64,000 nucleotides of DNA from Macrocystis pyrifera. Its lineage: Eukaryota > Sar > Phaeophyceae > Laminariales > Laminariaceae. Made by a program: the position numbers and the translations under genes. The notes below the pieces were generated by a model. That model worked only from the letters and a program-made list of their open reading frames with translations. It was not told where the DNA came from and made no database searches. Shown here piece by piece: positions 56,946 to 64,000 of this stretch (its first letter is position 1; each line of letters starts with the position of its first letter). The DNA lies in the NCBI GenBank assembly GCA_031763025.1, contig JASSKH010000023.1:2507501-2571500 (forward strand), written 5' to 3'.

Positions 56946-57224
56946 CAGGAGATCTCTGGTCCCCCGTCTCTGTCGGTATGTGATATGGTGTTTTGGTAGT
57001 TTGCTGCTGCTGTTGCTGTTGTTGCCTGTTTGATAATTACTCCGATTTACTGTACAGCAGGAAGCGACCCTACCGAAAAACGCCACAGAATAGATTGCAA
57101 ACCCCATGGGGTCAAGACTTTGCAGCCCAGTAGTGGACAAACCTTGATAGTAGATCTTCCTGGGGTAGCTAATTAGGCACTCTGATTGGCTAGGGGTATG
57201 TTTTACGCGGCTCAATCAACTTTC

Positions 57225-57345
57225 GAGTATTTCCCAGCCACAGCATCCCGAGTCATCCCGAGTCAACCTAGAGTCTTCCCAAGCTCAGCATCCACGCCGG
57301 CCGAGCCAACCTAGAGTCTTAACAAGCACAGCATCCCAGCACTGA
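57225..57345. repeat. Imperfect tandem repeat beside a telomere-like tract
   Basis: CACAGCATCCCGAGTC, AACCTAGAGTCTT and AAGC.CAGCATCC recur three times with about 45-50 bp spacing. Confidence 0.6.
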
Positions 57346-57358
57346 CCACTGGCATAGG

Positions 57359-57393
57359 GTTCGGGTTAGGGTTAGGGTTAGGGTTCGGGTCGG
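57359..57393. repeat. Short interstitial telomere-like tract
   Basis: GGTTCGGG, then three TTAGGG units, then TTCGGG. TTAGGG is the telomere repeat of many eukaryotes. It is short and internal, so a relic of repair or fusion, not a chromosome end. Confidence 0.75.
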
Positions 57394-58080
57394 AGGGTCG
57401 GCTTCAGGCGTCCAACACAAAACCCCCATAAAGATCTACTATCAAGGTCTGTCCACCCCTCTTGCAGCCAGGAGCGACCTTGCACGACCGTTTGCGAGCG
57501 GCGGGAAACGACCTCATTAACGCCGTTAGCCAACCGCGCTGAGCGAGCCATGCTTCTATACGGTGATCCCACTTTTGTTACGATCGATGCGCTGTAGCCA
57601 AATTGCGAAATATTTCGCCGCTCGTACCGACTCTGGCACAAGCGATTGTCTACAAGCGATTGCCCCCCCGGTGAGGCTGGGTCGAGTAGCTCAAGGCGCA
57701 GGGCTCCGTTGGATCCGAGAGTTGACCAAGACTGCTTGTATGTGTGTCCGCTATCGATTCGCGCGGGATACACGTCAACGTCGGGAGCGGTTTGGGACCA
57801 GATTTTGCGAGGATTGGAGTTTCCCTGTGACTGCGGACAGACAGACAGATTTGCAACTAACAAAACGAGACCAGTTTTACAAACGAAGAATATCGTGTGT
57901 ACGAAGTACGAAGTAACACATAGAATACTGTGACAAGAAAGAAAGGAACCGCCCGCTACGCGAAGCGCCTTGTATATACTAGCCTACCATATGGATAATA
58001 TTATTGATAAGTACACACCAGGTGCCAGGTGTTTGATGCCCAACCTGGTACCTAGTACGTGATATTTCGTACGGAGTATA
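57394..58080. other. Non-coding stretch
   Basis: A 161-codon minus-strand frame (57378-57863) shows no family motif. CGCCCGCTACGCGAAGCGCCTTG at 57950-57971 is a loose copy of the GC-rich palindromic word in the inverted arms. Confidence 0.4.
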
Positions 58081-58107
58081 TACACTGGTACATAGCATGC
58101 CCTTCGG

Positions 58108-58135
58108 TGTATGTATGTATGTATGTATGTATGTA
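58108..58135. repeat. (GTAT)n microsatellite
   Basis: Six GTAT units. A second, (CGTA)n, lies at 58379-58398. Confidence 0.85.
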
Positions 58136-60545
58136 CAAGGCGCTTCGCTCCGCGGGCGGCCTACGCCGCCCGCTACGCTCGGTCACGAAGGAAAAGCGCA
58201 TCAAATTATGCGAAGCAGACAGAGGTCCATGATTAAATACAGTTTTTTTCATATTGTAGTTGCAAACTGGCAACATGATAATGCCGAGAGTCCCGCCGCC
58301 ATGCTTCAGGAGAAAACAGCTCGGACGCCACATACGCTTCGCGTCGCGGGCGTTTTTCCGCTACGCTCGCTCACATGTCGTACGTACGTACGTACGTACC
58401 ACAGGTAGGGTACTTATTTTCTTCTTTTGATATGCTCTATGTTTTCACTCGTATGTACAAAAGAGAAAGCACAGCACGGCACAGCAGCACCGCAAAAACA
58501 ATGAAAATGAAACCGCAAATTTCGGAAAGAAAAAAAATCCCCGGCCCCTCTCGTGTAATAATTTCCTGCCTGATTGGAACACCTTACACCGGTGAAAAAG
58601 AAAAAGAAAAAAATCGAACAGCAGAGCTTCTCTCTCAGCCTCGTACGCCGCCCGCCCCTCTCGTGACCATCTCGCCACCGATTCGGTCTGGGTAAAGCTT
58701 TCCTCCCTCTCTTCCACAGTAGTGAGCTCCGTCGTCCGCCTCGCGTGAAGCCCGGTGCTAACCGTGGACCTCGTTCGCCAGCTCGACAACGTTGGTGCTC
58801 AGACTGTGTAGTTCTCTCGGTGAATTTCAGGTTGGTCGCAAAAATAAGCACCGCTTGAATTTTATTTTGCATATCAAAACGGCCCTTATATACTCGTACA
58901 TATTACGGGGGACCATGGTAAATAGGACCTACGGCACACACAAAAACCTATATATAGAACGACTTATAGATATCTCAACCTCTGAGCGTGCTCGGTTGGT
59001 ACATCCCTGGCCTCTGAGAGCTCCCACTTGGGAATCGCCTCCGTTTATTACTTGCCGGACCGTTCCAGCGAGTCTTTGTTTTCTCCATTTCTCGTCGTAC
59101 TTTCAGTCCTTCTTTCCTTTTTTCTTCTTTCGTTTCGTGTGCGTGCGTGTACTCCGAGCACGGTTGCGCGGGCGAACCCGGCACCGTCGCGGGTGTCAGC
59201 GGATGCTGGCGAGTAGAGGGGGAGTTGCAAGGAGCGCGGTCGCCGCTTTCGTGCCTAGGCGTCGCTTGTGCCTCGAGACACGAGGGATGCATCAATAGGC
59301 TCTGTCTGGCCTCCGTTTATGATTTTGGATAGAGTACGTACGAGTATTTAAGGGTCATTCGGGATTGTAAGATCATATTCAAGCGGTGCTTATTTTTGCG
59401 ACCGGGATGAAAGTCACAAGAGGGAGGTACCCCGAATGAGCACCAACATTGTCGAGCTTGCGTCGAGGTCCGCGGTGAGCACCGGGCTTCACGCGAGGCG
59501 GGCGACGGGGCTCACTGTGGAAGAGGGGGAGGGAAGCTTTACCCGGACTGAATCGGTGGCGAGATGGTCGCGAGAGGGGCGGGCGGCGTACGAGGCTGAG
59601 AGAGAAGCTCTGCTGTAAGATTTTTTCTTTTTTTCATTTTTTTCTTTTTTTGACTGGTGTAAGGTGTTCCACTCAGGTAGTAAATTGTTACAACAAAGGG
59701 GACGGGGATTTTTTTTCTTTTAGAAATTTTCAAAATTTTCGATTTCATTTTCATGGTTTTTGCTGTGTTGCTGTGCCGTTCTGTGCTCTATCTTTCGTAC
59801 ATACGACGAGTACACAGACACAGAGCATATCGAAAGAAGAAAATAAGTACCCTACCTGGGGTATGTACGTATGTACGACGTGTGAGCGAGCGTAGCGGAA
59901 AACCGCCCGCGACGCGAAGCATATGTGGCGTCCGAGCTGTTTTCTCCTGAAGCATGGCGGCGGGACTCTTGGCATTATCAAGTCGCCAGTTTGCAGCTAA
60001 CTACAGGGGCCATAAAAAGAACAATATTCAATCATGGACCTCTGTCCGCTTCGCATAATTTGATGTTTCCTTCCTGAGCGAGCGTAGCGGGCGGCGTAGG
60101 CCGCCCGCGGAGCGAAGCGCCTTGTATTTACCTATTATTACCAACAATATTTGGTCCTATTTACTATGGTCCCCCGTAATAGTATAACCGGAACCACACC
60201 AGGAGGCCAGACAGAGCCCATTTATGCTTCCCTCGTGTCTCGAGGCACACGCGACGCCTAACCACGAAAACGGTGAGCGCGCTCCTTGCAACCCCCTCTC
60301 TACCCGCCAGCACCCGCTGACACCCGCGACGGTGCCGCGCTCGCCCGTGGTGCCGTGGTCGGAATACACGCACGCACACGAAACGAAAGAAGAAACAAGG
60401 AAACAAGGACTGAAAGTGCAAAGAGAAATGAAGAAAACAAAGACCCGCTGGAAAGGTCCGGCAAGTAATAAAAGGAGGCGATTTCCAAGTGGGAGCTCTG
60501 AGAGGCCAGGGATGTACCAACCGAGTACGCTCAGAGAGTGAGATA
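58133..60545. repeat. Nested, overlapping inverted repeats
   Basis: Arm A1 (58133-58860) is repeated inverted at 59365-60122, and segment A2 (58960-59330) is repeated inverted at 60185-60545, so the order is A1, A2, A1 inverted, A2 inverted. Similarity looks to be around nine-tenths. The A1 arms carry a GC-rich palindrome, CGGGCGGCCTACGCCGCCCG. A2 has frames of 106 and 105 codons (58975-59295 minus, 60224-60541 plus) whose predicted proteins are alike but change about as much as the DNA, so selection for protein is not evident. Confidence 0.7.
58903..60179 (-). mobile_element. 1.28-kb TA-flanked element, family M long relative
   Basis: Ends TTACGGGGGACCAT and complement, with TA outside both (58901-58902 and 60180-60181). 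On the minus strand the first 50 bp match the left end of the 108-bp MITE and the last 45 bp match its right end, so the small MITEs look like this element with its middle removed. The middle consists of A2 and inverted A1 from the surrounding inverted repeats, with no transposase frame. A 60-codon frame (59436-59618, plus) is kept only in part by the other A1 arm. Confidence 0.7.
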
Positions 60546-61075
60546 TCTGTAAGTAGTTCTATGTATATATTCTCGAATTACACAGGACGGAATCTGTCGC
60601 CGCAGGAACGTGCGGGCCGTGCGCCGTGCGGGCAGGGAAAAAACTGTGTGCAACGAAGTACACGACACGGAGTGTCTCACCCCTTGAGACGCACAGCTCG
60701 GGACCTCAAAAACCCTTAGAACGGCATCACCACGTACTATAATAGGGCAGTACTGTACAGCAGTCGTATACAGTATGGGCCCGCCAAAAAGAAACATCTA
60801 ATCTGAACATAGGCTATTATATAGGACTTAGTGTAGATTTCACCACTGAGCCGTTTTGCTTAACCCAATTTTCCAAGCGTTCTTCAAAAAATGAGCATTA
60901 TGTTCTTATTGGGCACTTTCTTATTGGCGGGCCTATATTACTTTGTACCAAATTGACTTTTTTTCCGAAATACTCTACTTTTTCGTCCGGTCGCGGGTCT
61001 TCTCTCGCACCCTAGGCTGCGTGGCACACAGGGAGCCCGCGTGTACACCACGGCGCAAATGCGAGCCCCGGCCGA
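60546..61075. other. Non-coding stretch
   Basis: No gene supported. Confidence 0.35.
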
Positions 61076-61079
61076 GGTC

Positions 61080-61545
61080 CGTGGCGCGTGCTCTGGGCCT
61101 CCGAAGTCGAGAATTCTGGCAAATAACTGCGGGGAGTCATTCCGACCTGCTAGAGCCAAGCAGGACAATGAAGATCCCACAAGTTCAAATAATTTGGTCT
61201 GGCTGCTGCTGTATCATGTCTGATCACACCGTCCCTCGAACTCTCTACAGAGGCAGCCACGGCACAGCAACAGCAGTCGTTCATCAAGCTCTCCCTTTTG
61301 TGGCGGCCACGGATAGCGCATTTTTCGTGTGTGTGGACCGTGATTCCTGTCGACCTAGGAAGTAGGAACGAACACATACATAATCTCGAGAAAGGTGCAA
61401 TTAATTGGATGCTGCGCAGGGGCAGGACGACGATTCGAACGAAATCACACTTCCTCCGTATTTCAAAAGCAAAACGCGCAGCCACGGTGCGCACAAAGTA
61501 TCACAAGAATCAGCAGCAGTACAACAGCGGTGTTCTGTGTGTGCA
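61080..61545. repeat. Diverged dispersed repeat, copy 3 of 3
   Basis: GGCGCGTGCTCTGGGCCTCC and GAAGTCGAGAATTCTGGC, then GGCAGCCACGGCACAGCAAC and TCAAGCTCTCCCTTTTGTGG, in the order seen at 54920-55200. Confidence 0.5.
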
Positions 61546-62970
61546 ACCACGAGACAAAACACTACAATTTAAAAATACAGCACATGTCGTCAACTTCGTC
61601 CTGTCACACAGCAGTATACAGCATTACTCGGAGTAAATAGGGATGACTGACCATGATGCTGCTCCCCCCAATTTCAACTCGCGATACCCCCGGGATTTTA
61701 AGTCAACGACATCCCGCTTCCTGCTGCGGGGCCCGCAGGGGGACGGCGTGCACAGCAGTACGTACGGTTCAAGCGACGGTATAGTAGTCAACCCAAGGTA
61801 CCGCGTACATGGTGTAGTATTCACCACAGAAAGAGTACCTGTACTCAGTTCCTGCCGAATACTAAAATTACTCTTTCCTTCAAGCAATACTCGAACCCAT
61901 GGCTCCCGTTTCCACCAAGAACAGCTACACGGGTGTTACCTGTGACTCCCTTTTCGCCTTGCGACGCCCCCGGGAATCCATGTTTACCCACATCCCGAAG
62001 GGGAACCTTGTACTGCTGTATCCCAGGTATATGGCTGCGCGATTCTTTCTGGCATCGTCGCTTCGTGGGGGCATCAAGTGCTACATCGTCTATACATTGT
62101 GCCACTGTATTCGACACAACAACCGACACCTGCTTACCGTTTTATGCCCTCTCCAGTAGCCGATACTGAGAGAAGTCGACGACCCTGTCGGACTATACAA
62201 GAGGGAAGCCACAGCGCCCATTGCTCTTGGTGGCATCCGCAAGGCCGTCCCGCCTCGTAATCGCCATGCGTCCAACACCCGCCCTCCGAGGAGGGCAAAC
62301 ATTCTCGTTCAGCTTATCAAGACCAGCAGGTAAAACTACACTCCAACAACAGAACTTGTGTTGTACCCACGGGGAGTGAATCGTGAATCTCTGAGAGCTG
62401 ATGAGCTGGGCACAATGCCATGAGCCGCAGAAACAAAGCAACAACTAGTAGAATGCAGGTTTTTTGTATTTATGAAGAGGCGTTATTACTACGGGGGGCG
62501 TATGATGAAGTTGGCTTCCTGTCTCCTGGACCCCGATCCATAGCCAGCAGGTTTGAGACAGACCTGCTACACAGCAGTAGAGCTATCGTCTCGGAGTTTG
62601 AAGCCCCGAGTAAACGAGAAGATACCCTATAGCGCTCTGCTACTGCTGGCGTTGCTGCTGGTTTTTCCTCGCCCGCGTGCAGTTCTCATTTGTGCTGCTA
62701 GTGTTGATGGCCATTCTGGCTGTTGGCTGCTCACCAATTTGTCATGGGACAGCAAGGCCGGCACCGGGGTGTATCGACCGTCGAAGCTAGGCGAACATTG
62801 GTGGCGGTGGCGCAAAGGTGTGTTGCCAACGGTAGTAAACACGTGAGTGGTGCATGTTAGCGTCGCGCACGTGCAGTTTTAGTCATGTTTAATTTTTTCA
62901 AGTTCAAATTATTACCCCATGTTATACTTGATTACTGATTACGGCACAGGCCCACCAATAAGCAAGCGCC
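61546..62970. other. Non-coding stretch, nothing recognised
   Basis: No gene supported. One TACTGCTGTA word lies at 62011-62020. Confidence 0.4.
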
Positions 62971-62976
62971 CAGTAA

Positions 62977-64000
62977 GACCTATGCCAATGGGAGCGCGAA
63001 GTATCAATAAAAAGTTGGAATTCCAAAGATACCCGCCAAAAAAATTTAGAACACGCTTCCTATGCAGTATGGGCACGTTTAGAATTTTTTTTTTTTGCCA
63101 AAATCAGGTATACCTGGCCACTTTTGTGCCAAAAACAGGTACATACTGAAATCAAGTACAAAACACACACCAGGAGCCCTGCTATTGGCCAAGCTGACAT
63201 TGTAACTGATTTTGGCACGAAAAGGCCAAGGTACACCTGATTTTTTCTACTCTGTCTAGCTTTCAACTGATTTTGGCCAACTTTGAACCAATCAGAGAGG
63301 CCATACGTACACTGTGTTTTCTCTCCGTATGCGTCTGCCCTCCCTCGCTTGAAATTCTTTTGTATTGACGTATACACTCTGTACTCGTACGTCGTACGTA
63401 AAAGTACGTGTATACATGCATACATGCGTATGCTGGTTTCACTTTTTTTTCCCCTTCGGGGTGTGCGATGTGCTTCAGTTATTAATATTAATAGTGTACT
63501 CTGTTGTTTTCTATGTTCACAGCAGTCTTTACAGCACTATGGACACTCGGCGTTTCGTCTGCACCACCCCGCGTCGAGGTGGTCTCAGGTTTGGTACATA
63601 CGTCAAGATAATTTCGTGCCATGCAGGCGGTTCCGCGAGGCCGGTCTGGTAGCTTTAAAGCTGTCAACGGGGGGGGGGCGCCAGAGTAAATACTCTTGGC
63701 GCTCCCATCGTGGCGAAACAAACGAAGCATATTTATAGTGACTCTCTGCAGGTCCAAGTGGAGCCCGTGGTACCTACACCCTGAAGAAAACGAAACAATT
63801 CAGATTTTGGAGGCCATGTGGCACGCTTAAAATGCTTTAGGCGCATTCTTTTTTTACCGGATTGTCATGAACATCGCACCGCTCGTGGCGCGCGTTTTTT
63901 ACTTGGTTTTAGCATGTACCTGATTTTGGCTCACCACGGATCAGGTATACCTGATTTTGGCATTTGCCCAAAAAAAAAGTTCCCAACTGTTGGAAAAGCC
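62977..64000. mobile_element. MITE family F copy 2, interrupted and running off the window
   Basis: Begins GACCTATGCCAATGGGAG after TAA (62974-62976) and follows the complement of 8576-8716 to about 63080. It resumes at about 63979 (GTTCCCAACTGTTGGAAAAG). Between the two lies MITE family E. Confidence 0.7.
63083..63978. mobile_element. MITE family E copy 2, inserted in family F
   Basis: Matches 27677-28521 in inverted orientation along its length, with ends GCCAAAATCAGGTATACCTG and complement. It is inserted in a poly-A run of the family-F copy, so no clear target duplication can be read. The internal short frame (63283-63738) has a counterpart in copy 1 only as parts in different frames. 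Confidence 0.72.

Noticed and set aside
57378-57863. 161-codon minus-strand frame
   Set aside because: No recognisable motif; it starts in the telomere-like tract region and may be chance.
58975-60541. A conserved 105-residue protein encoded by both A2 copies
   Set aside because: Amino-acid differences are about as frequent as base differences, so the frame may be open without selection.

Overview
This is a repeat-rich, gene-poor nuclear window from a eukaryote. The evidence is a split gene with GT-AG introns, LTR and non-LTR retroelements, MITE-like elements with TA or TAA target duplications, minisatellites, and a short interstitial tract of the telomere word TTAGGG. An alga or other stramenopile-like protist fits the PPR gene and the style of the retroelement relics, but lineage is an inference made without any database search. 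No bacterial operons, rRNA, tRNA genes or CRISPR arrays were seen.

Layout. 1-674: end of a tyrosine-recombinase gene, broken by a stop codon and by a tiny LTR inserted just before the catalytic tyrosine codon. 2952-12126: a 9.2 kb LTR element with 4-bp target duplication GTAC and no recognisable gag-pol, holding several minisatellites and one TAA-flanked MITE (7888-8716). 12131-16745: no recognised gene. 16746-35273, minus strand: the only convincing host gene, a pentatricopeptide-repeat (PPR) protein of roughly 790 residues in about 15 exons; most exon joins keep phase. Its introns carry a 108-bp MITE, an 845-bp TAA-flanked MITE, a degenerate minisatellite and a 2.87-kb element packed with short palindromes.

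35510-48706 is a retroelement graveyard: two families of very small (SMART/TRIM-type) LTR elements, the 3' end of a LINE, a non-autonomous Ty3/gypsy-like element with visually identical LTRs, a gypsy copy reduced to integrase plus chromodomain, a solo LTR and a deleted copy. 49741-52350 holds two more reverse-transcriptase relics. 52350-62970 is mostly non-coding with tandem repeats and a complex nested inverted repeat (58133-60545) around a 1.28-kb TA-flanked element that looks like the long relative of two about 105-bp MITEs elsewhere in the window. 62977-64000 is a second copy of the 7888-8716 MITE with the 845-bp MITE family inserted in it.

Two signals are not explained by ordinary annotation. 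One is the palindrome array of 31272-34140, bounded by terminal inverted repeats and a 7-bp target duplication. The other is a 9-bp word, TACCAGGTA or its complement, found 19 times (about 0.5 expected); in two repeat copies it appears as an added CCAGG plus a duplicated TA, as an excision footprint would look.
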